From assembly GCF_004118635.1 (NCBI RefSeq), contig NZ_SDGU01000037.1, positions 1 to 36,728 of the forward strand: DNA of 36,728 nt. Direction: 5' to 3'. Positions 24,695 to 35,497 of this stretch are shown here, one piece after another. The position numbers were made by a program, and so were the translations under genes. Under the pieces are notes generated by a model. It saw only the letters and a list, made by a program, of their open reading frames with translations. It did no database searches and was not told where the DNA came from. Source of the DNA: Chlorobaculum sp. 24CR. Its GTDB lineage: Bacteria > Bacteroidota > Chlorobiia > Chlorobiales > Chlorobiaceae. The first letter of the stretch is position 1. Each line of letters opens with the position of its first letter.

Positions 24695-26494
24695 TCAGTG
24701 CGCTTTGACGAACGCTTCGAGGCGGGCTTTGATTGTCGATGAACTGGAGAGTTTGAGGCATTCGGCGGCGAGCGCTTCGCACTCCTCGACCGTGTATTTG
24801 CCAACCGCCGCCTTGAGCGCCGGAATGTCGGAGCTGACGATGCTGAACTCCCGGAGTCCGCACCCGATGAGGTAGGGTGTTGCCAGGGAATCCGAACCCA
24901 TGTCGCCGCAGAGCGAGACCCGGCAGCGGTTTCTTTGCGCTGTCGTAATGACGCGGTGGAGCTGGCGGATGATGGCCGGGTGGAACTTCTCGAACAGATC
25001 TTGCACGATCAGGTTGTTGCGGTCAACGGCGAGGGTATATTGGGTCAGGTCGTTGGTGCCGATGCTGACGAAATCGACGATCCGGCTGATTTCGTCGATC
25101 AGCTCGACTGCCGCCGGAAGCTCGATCATCGCCCCGATGCCCGGCTTTTCGAGCGGCTCGCTGGAGAGTGTGTTGAGGTGTTTGTGGTGCTTCCCGATCG
25201 CTTGCTTGATGTGCATGATCTCCTCGACTGACGAAATCATGGGGATCAGCACGTCGATATTGCCGTGACTGTTGGCCTTGATGACCGCCTGGAGCTGGGT
25301 GTCGAGAATTTCCGGAACATCGATCAGAATCCTGACGCCTCGCCAGCCGAGGTTCGGGTTCGGCTCCTTGACGGGCGAGTAGATCAGCTTGTCGCCTCCG
25401 ATGTCGAACAGGCGGATGACCAGCGGTTTCGGCGTGAGCATCTCGGCCATCTCCTGGTAGTACTCCTGCTGCGCAGCCTCTTTGGGGGGCTTGAGGTCGT
25501 CGAGAAAGAGGTTCTCGGTGCGGAACAGCCCGACCCCCTCGGCGCCCATCGAATCCAGATGTTCGATCTCCTCCTTGAAATCGATGTTCGAGCAGACCGA
25601 TATTCTTGCCCCGCACCGGGTGAAGGCGTGGCGGTGGGCCATGATCGAGTCGTCGGCCTCGCGCTTGTTCTCCTCCTCCCGCTTTCGGAGATACCTGTTG
25701 ATGGTTTCATCCTGCGGATCGGCAATGACCACGCCTTCGTTGCCGTCGAGAATGATGCGTTTTCCCGAAACTGCCTTCTGCGAAAAGTTGCCCAGGCCGA
25801 CTACGATCGGGATGTTGAGCGATTTGCAGATCAGCGAGATGTGCGAGGTTTTGCCGCCGGTGTCGGTGGCGAAGCCCTTGATGTTGCTGCGGCTGAAGAG
25901 AATGATGTCCGCAGGCGAGAGGTGGTGCGACACCACAATGGAGCCTTCGGGCACCCAGGAGTGCAGCTTGCGGATATGCAGGTTCCGGATGATGCGGTCC
26001 TTGATGTCGTGCAGGTCGGCGGCCCGTTCGCGGAAAATGATGTCGTCGGAGTTGATGAAGCTGTCGAGGTATTTGTCGAACTCCTGTTCGATGACCTGGT
26101 GCGCGGGCCTGATCTCCGCGCGGATGCGGCGGGTGATGGCGTCGATCAGCACCGGGTCTTCGAGCAGCATGATCTGCGCCTGGAACAGGTCGGAGTAGAA
26201 GCGCCCGATCTTGCGCGTTGTCACCCGTTCGATCTTTTTCAGCTCCTTTTCCGAGCGGCTCAGGGCGGTCATGAAGCGCTCGACCTCCTCCTCGATATTC
26301 CCGGCGCAGAGTTCGGCGGTTTCGTGCTCGATGGTCTCCTTGATGAATTTGTAGGTCTCGCCAATGGCGAACCCTTTCGCACTGCCGATGCCTCGATACC
26401 GGCGCTCCTTGCCTGACGTGGCGGGGTGATCGCTGGAGTTTGTGCGTGAGTCCGGCGCGTCGCCGGAGGGTATCGGTGCTTTTTTGTAAACCAT
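24695..26494 (-). CDS. ptsI: phosphoenolpyruvate-protein phosphotransferase (enzyme I)
   Basis: A 599-residue enzyme I of the PTS. The phosphorylated histidine lies in TDTGGKTSHISLI (His about residue 218). The PEP-binding barrel shows GVGLFRTENLFLDD, RLFDIGGDKL, GWRGVRIL, GAMIELPAAV, DFVSIGTNDLTQYTLAVDR and SLCGDMGSD with the catalytic Cys. It transfers phosphate from PEP to HPr. The first 30 residues are a polar extension beyond the usual enzyme I start. No HPr or EII gene is in the window, so a regulatory rather than sugar-uptake PTS is likely. The start lies 11 bp after the dnaB stop, indicating cotranscription. Confidence 0.95.
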   Translation of the reverse strand: MVYKKAPIPSGDAPDSRTNSSDHPATSGKERRYRGIGSAKGFAIGETYKFIKETIEHETAELCAGNIEEEVERFMTALSRSEKELKKIERVTTRKIGRFYSDLFQAQIMLLEDPVLIDAITRRIRAEIRPAHQVIEQEFDKYLDSFINSDDIIFRERAADLHDIKDRIIRNLHIRKLHSWVPEGSIVVSHHLSPADIILFSRSNIKGFATDTGGKTSHISLICKSLNIPIVVGLGNFSQKAVSGKRIILDGNEGVVIADPQDETINRYLRKREEENKREADDSIMAHRHAFTRCGARISVCSNIDFKEEIEHLDSMGAEGVGLFRTENLFLDDLKPPKEAAQQEYYQEMAEMLTPKPLVIRLFDIGGDKLIYSPVKEPNPNLGWRGVRILIDVPEILDTQLQAVIKANSHGNIDVLIPMISSVEEIMHIKQAIGKHHKHLNTLSSEPLEKPGIGAMIELPAAVELIDEISRIVDFVSIGTNDLTQYTLAVDRNNLIVQDLFEKFHPAIIRQLHRVITTAQRNRCRVSLCGDMGSDSLATPYLIGCGLREFSIVSSDIPALKAAVGKYTVEECEALAAECLKLSSSSTIKARLEAFVKAH

Positions 26495-26505
26495 GACCAG
26501 CGGGG

Positions 26506-28047
26506 CTAAAAGGGTGCGGCGTCAGAATTGTTGATGAAACTGTCCATATCGATCGGCGGCGGTTCGGGCAGGGACGGCGGTTCCGGGAAGCCTCCCGCTC
26601 GCGAGGGTTCGGGCTGCTCGTGCCCGGAATCCGCGGCGGTCAGGTAGCTGTTGGCCGTTGACTGGAAGCGTCCGTAGTTTTTCAGGAAGAGCAGCCTGAG
26701 CGTACCTATCGGGCCGTTTCGCTGTTTGCCGATGACCACCTCGGCGATGTCTTTGGTCGAGGAGCCATCCTCGAAATTTTTGGTGCCGTACATCTCCGGC
26801 CTCGACAGGAACATGACCATGTCGGCGTCCTGCTCGATGGAGCCGGATTCGCGCAAGTCGCTGAGCTGGGGGCGGCGGTCGCCGGTGCGCTGCTCGACCG
26901 AGCGGTTGAGCTGCGCCAGGGCGATCACCGGAATGTTCAGCTCTTTGGCCAGCGCCTTGAGCGAGCGCGAAATCTGCGCGATCTCCTGCTCACGGTTCGA
27001 GCGCCCGTCCCTGACCGGCGTGACGAGCTGGAGGTAGTCAACCACCACCATGCCGATGCCGTGCTCCTGCTTCATGCGGCGAGTCTTGGCGGAGAGCTCC
27101 ATGATCGAGATGCCGGGCGTGTCGTCGATGAAGAGTTTGGCGTCGGCCAGGGCGTCCATGCTGTTGATGATCTTGTTCATCATCTCCGGCGAAATCTGGC
27201 CGCGCCGCACGAGCTGCGACTCGACGTAGGCCTCGGCGCACATCAGCCTGAGCGCGAGCTGGATTTCCGCCATTTCGAGGCTGAAGAAGAGCACCGGCGT
27301 GTTGAAGTTCACCGCTGCGTTGCGCGCCAGTGCCAGCGCGAAGGCGGTTTTACCGGCGGACGGACGGGCGGCTATGATAATCATGTCCGACGGCTGGAAG
27401 CCCGCAGTATATTCGTCGAGTTCCGAAAAGCCCGATCCGATGCCCGTGACCGAGGAGTGGGAGGAGCCGAGATTCTCGATCATCCTGGTCGCCGTCTTGA
27501 GCAGCTCCTTGATGCTGGTCGCCTTCTTTTTGACGCCCGCCTGCGAAATGTTGAAGAACTGCTGCGAGGCATTCTCGACCAGGTCGAAGATGTCCATCGA
27601 GGTGTTGTAGGCCGCGCTCGAAATGTGCGACGAAATCGAGATCAGCCGCCGGTAGAGAAACTTCTCCTTGGCCAGCCGGGCGTAGAACTCGATGTTGGCC
27701 GAGCTGATTACCTTGCCGGAAAGCTCGCCGAGGTAGGCTCTGCCGCCGATGTTCTCCAGCTCACCGACGCGCGACAGCTCCTCGCTCACCGTGATGAGGT
27801 CGATGGCCTGGCGCTTCTGGTAGAGCTGCATCATCGCTTTGTAGATGATCTGGTGGCGCTTCTCGTAAAAGACTGCTTCGCCGTTGTCGCCGAAAATCTG
27901 GATCACCTGTTCGATCGGATCCTCTTCGAGCAGGATGCAGGCGAGCACCTCTTGCTCGACCTCGATCGAGTAAGGCGGCACACGGCTCTCCTTGCTGAAG
28001 TCGATGTCACGGCTGAGATCGATTTGCGGTTCGCGTGATGGCTTCAT
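26506..28047 (-). CDS. dnaB: replicative DNA helicase
   Basis: A 513-residue DnaB. The N-terminal helical domain (VPPYSIEVEQEVLACILLEED) is followed by the RecA-like motor with Walker A ARPSAGKT at 227-234, FFSLEMAEIQLALR, VVDYLQLV, ELNIPVIALAQLNRSVEQR and SDLRESGSIEQDADMVMFL. It unwinds DNA at the fork as a hexamer. The C-terminus ends in a Pro/Glu-rich linker. It is uninterrupted by an intein. It lies between the uracil-DNA glycosylase gene (44-bp gap) and ptsI (11-bp gap). Confidence 0.97.
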   Translation of the reverse strand: MKPSREPQIDLSRDIDFSKESRVPPYSIEVEQEVLACILLEEDPIEQVIQIFGDNGEAVFYEKRHQIIYKAMMQLYQKRQAIDLITVSEELSRVGELENIGGRAYLGELSGKVISSANIEFYARLAKEKFLYRRLISISSHISSAAYNTSMDIFDLVENASQQFFNISQAGVKKKATSIKELLKTATRMIENLGSSHSSVTGIGSGFSELDEYTAGFQPSDMIIIAARPSAGKTAFALALARNAAVNFNTPVLFFSLEMAEIQLALRLMCAEAYVESQLVRRGQISPEMMNKIINSMDALADAKLFIDDTPGISIMELSAKTRRMKQEHGIGMVVVDYLQLVTPVRDGRSNREQEIAQISRSLKALAKELNIPVIALAQLNRSVEQRTGDRRPQLSDLRESGSIEQDADMVMFLSRPEMYGTKNFEDGSSTKDIAEVVIGKQRNGPIGTLRLLFLKNYGRFQSTANSYLTAADSGHEQPEPSRAGGFPEPPSLPEPPPIDMDSFINNSDAAPF

Positions 28048-28091
28048 TCCTTTTTTCTATCCTCGTCCTTCCATAGTTTCATAGTATCCGG

Positions 28092-28718
28092 TCAGCCGTT
28101 CGGGCAGACCTTGTCGTAATGCGCCCGGAGCAGTTGCACGTCCTCCCAACAGAGGCGCTTCCAGTTCGGATTCCTGAGCAGCGCCGCCGGGTGGTAGGTC
28201 ACGAAGCAATCAAATCCGTTCCAGCCGATGAGCTTGCCGCGCATCGAACCCATCGATTGCGTGTTGGCGAGCATGGTGTTGGCCGCCACCCGTCCGAGCA
28301 GGAGCAGCACCTTCGGATTGATGATTTCGAGCTGCTGCATGAGCCACGGCTTGCAGCAGTCGATTTCGTCAGCGAGCGGATTGCGGTTCTGTGGCGGTCG
28401 GCACTTGATGATGTTGCCGATATAAACGTCCTTGCGCTCGAAGCCGATGGCCAGCAGAATCTTGTCGAGCAACTGGCCCGAGCGGCCTACGAAGGGGCGG
28501 CCCTGCGCATCCTCTTCCGCTCCCGGAGCCTCACCTATAACGAACAGGCGCGCTTCGGGATTCCCTTCGCCGAACACCACGCTGTTGCGCGTTTCCGCCA
28601 GGCGGCACTGCCGACATTCGAGGCTCATCCGGCGCAGATCGCCGAGACCCTCCGCCGGAGATTTTTGCCGGTCGGGAGCTTCCGGAACGGGATCGAAAAG
28701 GGATTCCTGCGTTATCAT
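28092..28718 (-). CDS. uracil-DNA glycosylase, family 4/5 type
   Basis: A 208-residue iron-sulfur uracil-DNA glycosylase. Motif A is GEAPGAEEDAQGRPFVGRSG at about 62-81, with CRPPQNRNP and the late YHPAALLRNP. Four cysteines that could hold the 4Fe-4S cluster are C35, C38, C106 and C121/C122. It removes uracil from DNA as the first step of base excision repair. Family 4 is suggested by GEAPGxxED and the Cys spacing. It lies 19 bp after coaBC and upstream of dnaB, in one direction. Confidence 0.92.
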   Translation of the reverse strand: MITQESLFDPVPEAPDRQKSPAEGLGDLRRMSLECRQCRLAETRNSVVFGEGNPEARLFVIGEAPGAEEDAQGRPFVGRSGQLLDKILLAIGFERKDVYIGNIIKCRPPQNRNPLADEIDCCKPWLMQQLEIINPKVLLLLGRVAANTMLANTQSMGSMRGKLIGWNGFDCFVTYHPAALLRNPNWKRLCWEDVQLLRAHYDKVCPNG

Positions 28719-28737
28719 GAAACGTTGAGCTTTGAAA

Positions 28738-29958
28738 TTAACGGGGCAGGATGGTTTCGACCGCGTCGAGCAGCTTTGCGGCGGCCTTCTCCTTGCCGAG
28801 CAGCGGCAGTTCGGTGACGCTGCCGTCGCGAGCGAGCAGGGTCAGCGCGTTGGTATCGACCTCGAAGCCGGAGGTGCGGCCATCGTAGATGTTGAAAGCA
28901 ACCAGGTCGAGCTTCTTGTCCGTCAGCTTTTTTCGGGCGTAGTCGATACCGCCCGCCGTCTCCAGCGCGAAGCCGACGGCGATCTGGCCGGGTTTGCGTC
29001 CGTTGGCGAACCCGGCGAGAATATCGGGATTTCTGACGAGGCGAATCTCCATCGCGGCTTCGTTCTTCTTGATCTTGCCCTCGGCCGGCGCTTCGGGACG
29101 GTAGTCGGCTACGGCGGCAGCTCCGATGAAGAGGTCGCACTCGCCGAAGAGCGGTCGGGCCGCCGCGAGCATCTGTTCGGCGCTCTCGACGTCGATGCGC
29201 TCCACGCCGGGCGGCGTCGGCAGATTGACCGGGCCGGTCACGAGGCGCACGGTCGCGCCGCGCCGGGCTGCTTCAGCGGCGATGGCGAAGCCCATTTTGC
29301 CGGAGGAGTAGTTCGAGAGAAAGCGCACGTCGTCGATCTTCTCCCGTGTCGGCCCGGCGGTGACCACCACCGTTTTGCCGCAAAGCGGCGATGGTTCCGG
29401 CACGGCGAGCATCTTTGTCAAAGTCTCGAAGATCGTCTCCGGTTCCGGCATCCGCCCCAGGCCGCACTGGCCGGAAGCGAGCGAGCCGCTTTCGGGTTCC
29501 ATGACGAGGCAGCCCTGTTCTGTCAGCACTGCGAGGTTGCGCTGCACCGAGGGGGAGTCGTACATGTGGCCGTCCATCGCCGGGGCAATCAGCACCGGTT
29601 TGCCGGGGCGGAGGGTGAGGAAGCAGAGCGAGAGCATGTCCTCGCACAGACCGGTGGCGAGCCGCGCGAGCGTGTTGGCCGTCGCGGGGGCGATGACCAG
29701 GGCGTCGGCCCATTCGCCGAGCGAGATGTGCATCGTCCGCTCGCATTCGTGCCCCGCATCCGCCGAGAAAATATCGGTCAGCACCGCTCGCCTGGAGACG
29801 GTCGAGAGCGAGAGTTCGCTGACGAACTTCAGCGCCGATTCGGTCGCGAGCACCTGCACCTCAGCGCCCGACTTCTTCAGAAGCCTGACCAGATGCGGCG
29901 TTTTATAAGCGGCGATGCCGCCGGAGATGCCGAGAAGAATGTTCCTGCCAGTCAGCAC
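28738..29958 (-). CDS. coaBC: bifunctional phosphopantothenoylcysteine decarboxylase/synthetase
   Basis: A 406-residue two-domain enzyme of coenzyme A synthesis. The N-terminal CoaC flavin domain has GISGGIAAYK, the active His in RTMHISLGEWAD, PAMDGHMY and the flexible-flap Cys in ASGQCGLGRMPEP. The C-terminal CoaB domain has VVVTAGPTREKIDDVRFLSN, SSGKMGFAIA, GAAAVADYRP, KIKKN and AFNIYDG. CoaB joins 4'-phosphopantothenate to cysteine with CTP and CoaC decarboxylates the product. It is first in a group leading to the glycosylase, dnaB and ptsI. The start at 29958 fits the usual MLxGRNILLGISGG N-terminus. Confidence 0.97.
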   Translation of the reverse strand: MLTGRNILLGISGGIAAYKTPHLVRLLKKSGAEVQVLATESALKFVSELSLSTVSRRAVLTDIFSADAGHECERTMHISLGEWADALVIAPATANTLARLATGLCEDMLSLCFLTLRPGKPVLIAPAMDGHMYDSPSVQRNLAVLTEQGCLVMEPESGSLASGQCGLGRMPEPETIFETLTKMLAVPEPSPLCGKTVVVTAGPTREKIDDVRFLSNYSSGKMGFAIAAEAARRGATVRLVTGPVNLPTPPGVERIDVESAEQMLAAARPLFGECDLFIGAAAVADYRPEAPAEGKIKKNEAAMEIRLVRNPDILAGFANGRKPGQIAVGFALETAGGIDYARKKLTDKKLDLVAFNIYDGRTSGFEVDTNALTLLARDGSVTELPLLGKEKAAAKLLDAVETILPR

Positions 29959-30104
29959 GGTTCAGTAATAGATCGATGGTTCAGGCTCTGTGGCGTTCCG
30001 CCGTTTATCCCAGCCTCCGGGGTGTAATTCCGGCAACGGATCGGGAGTTCGGAATGGGCGAAAACAATCTTTAAAGGTATGAAAAATAATGAGTATAGGA
30101 AGCC

Positions 30105-33100
30105 TCACTCTTTTTTGGCCTTCTCCTTTTCCTTCTTTTTCTCGCCGAACAGCTTATTCCAGAACTGGTTCCAGGTGTGGAACTTTTCGCGGTACGAGAC
30201 GCTGACGCCCCAGTTTTCGGTCGGCTTTTGCAGGTTGGTGTAGGTGGCGTCGTTTGTGGTCATGCCGTAGGAGCGGAACGCTTCGACATAGACTTTCGGC
30301 GTGACCCGGTATTCGATCTTCTGCGACGAACCGTTGTAGTAGTTCGTTGTGGTGCTGCTGCCCGCGACGGGCGTGGTGTTGGTGCCGACAAACCTCACCT
30401 TGCCGCCGGTACCCGGCACGAGCATGGCGTAGGAGAGTTCCAGGCCGCTGAGGTTGCCGTTCGCGCCAGCGCCGAGGTTGACGTTGAAGCTCTCCAGCCC
30501 GGCCAGATTCTGCACGATGCTGGAGACCTGCGAGGAGAGCAGGCCGGTGCCCGCGGAGATGCCGACGCTCGATACGGGACTGACCCCTCTCGAACCCTGC
30601 CGTTCCGGATTGAGGTACCACTGCCGTGAAAAGAGCATCGAGATGACGTTCAGGTCGGCGTTCGGATCGATGTGGCTCGCCTGGCGTCCGATCATGCTCG
30701 ACGAGGAGTATGGCTGCGTATCGTCGTTCAGGTAGTAGCCCATGCGCACATCCGGCTTTTCGATGGTGCCGCTGACGGCGATGAGCAGCCGGACGTTGTC
30801 GCGCTCGCCGGTCTCGGCGTCGGTGGCGGTCACCTGCTTGCCGCCATAGATGTCGATCAGGCGGCCCTCCCTGATCTCTTCGTTATTCCACGCTACCCGG
30901 CCACTGTTTTCGAGGTCGAAACTCGTGTTTGAAAAGGCGTATTTGCCGCCGGTTATATCGATCGAACCGAACAGGCTGAATCGCTGTCCTGATTTGTTGA
31001 CCACGAGCGAAAGGTTGTTCATCGACGCTTCGATCCGTTCGCCCCTGATTCGGTCGAAAATCATGGCGCCTCTGATCGGCGCGCTGTTCGAGAGCCTGAG
31101 ATTTTTGATTTGCAGGATGTCGAGCAGGTTGTAGTGAAACTCCAGTTTTTCGGGCGGCGCGGCGGCTTCAGCCGGTTTCGGCGCGGGGCGGCGCGGCACG
31201 AAGGTGATGAATTTTTCAACGCCGATGTATTTGGCGCTTTCGCTCGATCCCTTGCGGTAGAGGCTGAAGTTGGTCGAGGTCAGCCTGAGATCGCCCTCGG
31301 CGACGGGGGCGGTCAGTTCGCCGTAGAAGCGGAGGTTGCCGGTCGTGCCGCGGATGGTGCCGAAGGAGGTGTCGTCCTTCATGTCCTTTTTGTTGTAGAG
31401 CAAGAGGTTTCTGAACGCGCCGTTGAGGTTGACCGTAACGGGCTTCAGGCCGTCGAGGCCGATCATGCCGCTGATCGTGCCGACGCCATCCCCGGAGTCC
31501 CTGAACTCGATGCGGCCAAAGTCGATGCGCGACGGCGTACCGGAAATCTGGCCGTTGACCTGGTAGATGACCTGTGTCGGCGCGATCCGGATCCGGGTAT
31601 CCCGGAGCCGCGTGGTCAGGAATATCTCCGGTTTCGGCATCCGTCCGGTGATGCGCAGGTCGGTTGGAATGATCCCTTCGGCGTAATCGAAGATCGGGAC
31701 GATGTAGGTGACGAGAGCGGCTGACAGATCGTCCGAGTGCATGGTGGCGTTGATCGGGCGGTTATCGGCAATCCTGACCTCGAATGGCGAGTAGTTCAGC
31801 ACCAAGGGAATCGATCCGGAACCCTTGATGGTGTTGACCGGCGCGGCTGTGGTGGTTCCGGCCAGGGTTGCCGTGCCACGGCTTTCGTAATCGAAGCGCA
31901 GTTGCTCTCCGGCGTGACGCGCCGTCAGACGCATCGCGCCGATCTTCAGTTCATCCCAACTCACGTTGGAACCTCGCAGATCGAGATCGCTCGTCTTCGC
32001 GCCGGGCGCGCCGCTGACCGTGAAGGTGGCGTTAACGGAGCCGCTCATCGGCTTGAGCGCGGGGTCGAGCAGGAAAAATTTCGCTTCAGCCAGGCTGATG
32101 CCGGAGAGTGTACCCCGGAAAGCGCCCGGCACGGCGTTGCTGAGCAGACCGTCGAGTTGGAGCGACTGCGCGCCCTTCGCGAACCTGACGCTGTTGAAGC
32201 GCAGACTATTCTTTGCCACATCGAGGGTGCCGCCGGGCGCGGTTTGCCAGACGCCCGCCGGAGTGGTGAGCGCGATGCGGTCGATGGAGACGCTGGCGAC
32301 GTTGCCGGAGCGCCGGGCAGTGAAGGCCGCGCTCAGCTTTTCCGAAAAGAGGGGCATGAAGAGATCGAGCGAGGTGGTGAGGCGGCCAGCGTCGAACGAC
32401 GAATTCAGGCGCAGGCTTTTCAGCTCCCTGTTGAAGAGCTTGATCGCGCCCGCCGTCCCGGAGAGGCGAGCTGTCTCGACGCCCGCCGCCGTGCATTGCA
32501 TCGATCCGGTCATTGCGGTGTCGCCAACCTCGAACGACGGGCCGTTGGAGAGCGTGGTGCTGGAAAGAGTCGCGTCCAGCGAGAGGCGGCTTCCCGAAAA
32601 GGCGGCCTTGCCGGAGGCGGAGCCTTTGAAGCGGAACTCCTTTGCCGGAAGCAGTGGCTTGAGCGGCGTGAGGTCGCGCACGACAAGCTTGTAGCTGAAG
32701 GCCCAGGGCGACGGCCCGCGCGGAAGCGCAATGGCGGCGTTGCCGCCGCTCTCCCTGGCGATGCAGGCCGACGCCATTGTCAGGGCTTCGATCATCCGGG
32801 CCATCGAGGCGGAGCCTTGCACGGAGAGGTCGAACGCCTCGTTCTCCAGCGACACAGCCGAGGACCCGGCGCTTTGCACGATGCTGGCCGAAATCGCCGA
32901 GCGCTCCCTGAAGCGGAAGTCGCTGAACGACGAGGGCTCCAGCACGATGCTGGCCTTGAGGTTCAGCGAGGCGGGATCGACGCCACGGCCCTTCAGATCG
33001 AACCGGCCATTCAGATCGCTCCGGTAATCCTGAAGGCCGGTGGCTCTGGAGAGATCGAGTTTTCTGACCGTCCCTCCCGCATTGTACGACGGCGCGGGGG

Positions 33101-34619
33101 TTGAGAAGTCGATGAGGCCCGCCATGACGATGCTGCCGCCGTCCGGGCTTTTGAGGTCGGTCGAGAGGTCGAGTATTTTGCCCTTCAGGTCGAGCGTGAC
33201 CGAGCCGGATGAAATGGTCTGTTGCTGCCAGAACGCGCTCGTGACGGAGGTTTCGAGATGGGCGCTACCGACGCCGCCTGCGCCGAAAACGCCGCTGAAC
33301 GAGCCTGAGCCGGTAAAGCCGCTTTTAACCTTTTCGATACCAAGGAGGCGGTGCAGTTCGGTTTTTTCGAGCGCGAAGGTTCCGTTAACCTGATAGCTTC
33401 CTTCAGCCAGGCGTTTCGTTTCAAACCCGGTCGAGCCGCTGCCAATGGCGGTTTTGAAATCCAGATCGGTCATCCACTGGTTGAGCCGCCCGCGCAACAG
33501 GCCGCTGAAGTTCACGCCGTTGGCATCCCTGGCGAGTTTGCCGTAGCGCTCTTCGGCGAGCATCCGGGCGATGAACTCCGCAGAGAGCGCCGATTTGCCG
33601 ATTTGCAGGTTGAACGAGACGCTTTCCGGGTCGAGGAGGTTGAGCACTTCGCCCTGAAACGCGAGGTGGCTGCCGTCGAGTCCGATGTTTGTCGGCAGGA
33701 TTTGAAGGTCGCCGAGGGTGCCCTTCGCGTCGCCCTTGATCTGATACATGCCGGAGGGGAGCGTCGGAGGAACAGGGATGACGCGGTTCAGTTCGGCGGT
33801 GTCGAGGTTCAGTGATTCGACATGGATGAATGTGCGCTTGTTGAGCAGGCTCTTTTTCGAGATGCCGGAGAAGATGTCGAGTCCATCGACGGAGACCGAT
33901 AGCTGCGCGCGGCTTTTGGCGGTTTCGAGGTCGAGGCCGAGCACGTCGCTGCGCACCGATGAAAAGGCGAGCGAGCCGGAACCCTTCCGGAGCGTCAGGC
34001 CGCGATCGGGCATGGTGAACTGCATCTGTTTGATCGTGCCCATGAATTCGTACTTGGCCACGAACACCTTCGACATTTCGAGCTGGAGCTTTTGCAGCCG
34101 GTAGGCGGGCGCGTTAGCCGGTTTCCACGACAACGCGCTGTTTCTGACTGCGAGCCGCCGGGCGCGGAACTTGCCGATAGCGAGTACTTCCGGTTCTTCG
34201 GGATGCTTGCGGGTGAAGATTTTGCCGATGTTGAGCTGCCCGCCAGGATACTCCTCGATGCTTGCCTGTGCGCCGTCAACATCGACCTTCCCGAACGAGA
34301 GCAGGGTGATTTTCGGTTTGAGCAGCGAAAGGAAATTGAAGCGTATGCTGATGCTGTCCGCTCGGGCCGCCGGTTGCGTCGAGCCTTCCTCGAAGATGCC
34401 GGGGCCGACGATGGTGACCTGGTCGGGGAAGCGCAACCGAACCTCCCTGAGTTCGAGCCGCCCGCGGTACTCGTTGTTGAAGAGCGCCATGAGCTGCTTT
34501 TTGGCGAACAGATCCACCATGCCGCTGTTGAGTACCAGGGCGGCGGCGATGACGAGCATGATGACGATGGCCGAAGCGGCGGTCATCACGAAAAAGCTGA
34601 ATTTCCTGACTTTATCCAC
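30105..34619 (-). CDS. tamB: TamB-like translocation/assembly protein
   Basis: A 1504-residue protein with one N-terminal membrane helix (about residues 10-31) and a very long periplasmic beta-rich body of AsmA-like repeats. The C-terminal 350 residues match the TamB (DUF490) domain: [45 protein letters not shown] and [12 protein letters not shown], ending in a Lys-rich [11 protein letters not shown] tail. TamB-family proteins bridge inner and outer membranes, and are thought to move phospholipid or help outer-membrane protein assembly. TamA is not adjacent. The 5' end overlaps rfaE2 by 8 bp, so the two are coupled. Confidence 0.88.
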   Translation of the reverse strand: MDKVRKFSFFVMTAASAIVIMLVIAAALVLNSGMVDLFAKKQLMALFNNEYRGRLELREVRLRFPDQVTIVGPGIFEEGSTQPAARADSISIRFNFLSLLKPKITLLSFGKVDVDGAQASIEEYPGGQLNIGKIFTRKHPEEPEVLAIGKFRARRLAVRNSALSWKPANAPAYRLQKLQLEMSKVFVAKYEFMGTIKQMQFTMPDRGLTLRKGSGSLAFSSVRSDVLGLDLETAKSRAQLSVSVDGLDIFSGISKKSLLNKRTFIHVESLNLDTAELNRVIPVPPTLPSGMYQIKGDAKGTLGDLQILPTNIGLDGSHLAFQGEVLNLLDPESVSFNLQIGKSALSAEFIARMLAEERYGKLARDANGVNFSGLLRGRLNQWMTDLDFKTAIGSGSTGFETKRLAEGSYQVNGTFALEKTELHRLLGIEKVKSGFTGSGSFSGVFGAGGVGSAHLETSVTSAFWQQQTISSGSVTLDLKGKILDLSTDLKSPDGGSIVMAGLIDFSTPAPSYNAGGTVRKLDLSRATGLQDYRSDLNGRFDLKGRGVDPASLNLKASIVLEPSSFSDFRFRERSAISASIVQSAGSSAVSLENEAFDLSVQGSASMARMIEALTMASACIARESGGNAAIALPRGPSPWAFSYKLVVRDLTPLKPLLPAKEFRFKGSASGKAAFSGSRLSLDATLSSTTLSNGPSFEVGDTAMTGSMQCTAAGVETARLSGTAGAIKLFNRELKSLRLNSSFDAGRLTTSLDLFMPLFSEKLSAAFTARRSGNVASVSIDRIALTTPAGVWQTAPGGTLDVAKNSLRFNSVRFAKGAQSLQLDGLLSNAVPGAFRGTLSGISLAEAKFFLLDPALKPMSGSVNATFTVSGAPGAKTSDLDLRGSNVSWDELKIGAMRLTARHAGEQLRFDYESRGTATLAGTTTAAPVNTIKGSGSIPLVLNYSPFEVRIADNRPINATMHSDDLSAALVTYIVPIFDYAEGIIPTDLRITGRMPKPEIFLTTRLRDTRIRIAPTQVIYQVNGQISGTPSRIDFGRIEFRDSGDGVGTISGMIGLDGLKPVTVNLNGAFRNLLLYNKKDMKDDTSFGTIRGTTGNLRFYGELTAPVAEGDLRLTSTNFSLYRKGSSESAKYIGVEKFITFVPRRPAPKPAEAAAPPEKLEFHYNLLDILQIKNLRLSNSAPIRGAMIFDRIRGERIEASMNNLSLVVNKSGQRFSLFGSIDITGGKYAFSNTSFDLENSGRVAWNNEEIREGRLIDIYGGKQVTATDAETGERDNVRLLIAVSGTIEKPDVRMGYYLNDDTQPYSSSSMIGRQASHIDPNADLNVISMLFSRQWYLNPERQGSRGVSPVSSVGISAGTGLLSSQVSSIVQNLAGLESFNVNLGAGANGNLSGLELSYAMLVPGTGGKVRFVGTNTTPVAGSSTTTNYYNGSSQKIEYRVTPKVYVEAFRSYGMTTNDATYTNLQKPTENWGVSVSYREKFHTWNQFWNKLFGEKKKEKEKAKKE

Positions 34620-35109
34620 CGGTCTGTTTTGGGCAATGAAGTTGAATGATGGTCTCGATGATGCCGGTCGTCGAGCGGCCTTCGAGGAGCGGCACGGTCA
34701 AAACGGATCCTCCATGCTCGATGACGGCTCCGGCTCCTGCGATCTTTTCGACCGGCCAGTCGGCCCCCTTGACCAGAATATCCGGCAGCACCATGCCGAT
34801 GAGCGCTTCGGGCGTATCGTCGTCGAAGAGCGTGACGGCATCGACCGCCCCGAGCGCCGAGAGCACCTCGGCCCGGTCGAGCTCCGGAGCCACCGGGCGC
34901 TTCGGCCCTTTGAGTCGCTTGACCGATGCGTCGCTGTTCAGGCCGACGACGAGCCGGTCGCCCAACTCGCGGGCGGCGGCGAGGTAGCGCACGTGCCCGG
35001 CGTGGAGAATGTCGAAACAGCCGTTGGTGAAGACGACCCTCTCCCCGTCGGCCTGCCAGTCGCGGACCTTCAGGAGCATTTCGTCATGGGAGCACAGCTT
35101 GGTTGGCAT
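34612..35109 (-). CDS. rfaE2: D-glycero-beta-D-manno-heptose 1-phosphate adenylyltransferase
   Basis: A 165-residue stand-alone nucleotidyltransferase equivalent to the C-terminal half of HldE. The core is [15 protein letters not shown] (HxGH at 36-39), followed by [38 protein letters not shown] and the ISTTT-like STTGIIETI end. It makes ADP-heptose for lipopolysaccharide core synthesis. The frame stays open to 35292, but that part is unconserved; ATG 35109 gives the family length. The stop overlaps the tamB start by 8 bp, consistent with a shared envelope role. Confidence 0.93.
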   Translation of the reverse strand: MPTKLCSHDEMLLKVRDWQADGERVVFTNGCFDILHAGHVRYLAAARELGDRLVVGLNSDASVKRLKGPKRPVAPELDRAEVLSALGAVDAVTLFDDDTPEALIGMVLPDILVKGADWPVEKIAGAGAVIEHGGSVLTVPLLEGRSTTGIIETIIQLHCPKQTGG

Positions 35110-35158
35110 GTCGGTCAAAGTGAAATCATTACGTTCAGTGGATACTGCTTTTATATAA

Positions 35159-35187
35159 TAAATATAATGCGGGAAGCCGTTCGCCAA
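35159..35187 (-). promoter_or_regulatory. candidate rfaE2-tamB promoter
   Basis: On the minus strand TTGGCG (35187-35182) and TATTTA (35164-35159) are 17 bp apart within an AT-rich patch, about 50 bp upstream of the rfaE2 start. The match is partial. Confidence 0.35.
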
Positions 35188-35497
35188 CAGCCCGAAAAAA
35201 TCGCAATAGGCGCAATGCGCGCTTCCGCTGGCGCGCGGCCGTGGCGGAAGCTGTCCGAAAAGCGACTGGCGCAGCAGGCAACTCCTATTCAATCTGACGG
35301 TATGACGGGGAACTTCCTGTTTTCTTCTATCGCTTCGTTTTGTACTTTCAGGATGGTTTTTTTGCTCGGGCGCGTCTCTGGTCGGGCAACGCCGAGGCGC
35401 GATAGCGTTCCGGCAAAGCTCGCCGGAGAGCCGGGCGCGTTGAAAAACGGATCAGATTCAGCAGAGCATTTATGAACTTGAATGAGGTGCGATTCTC

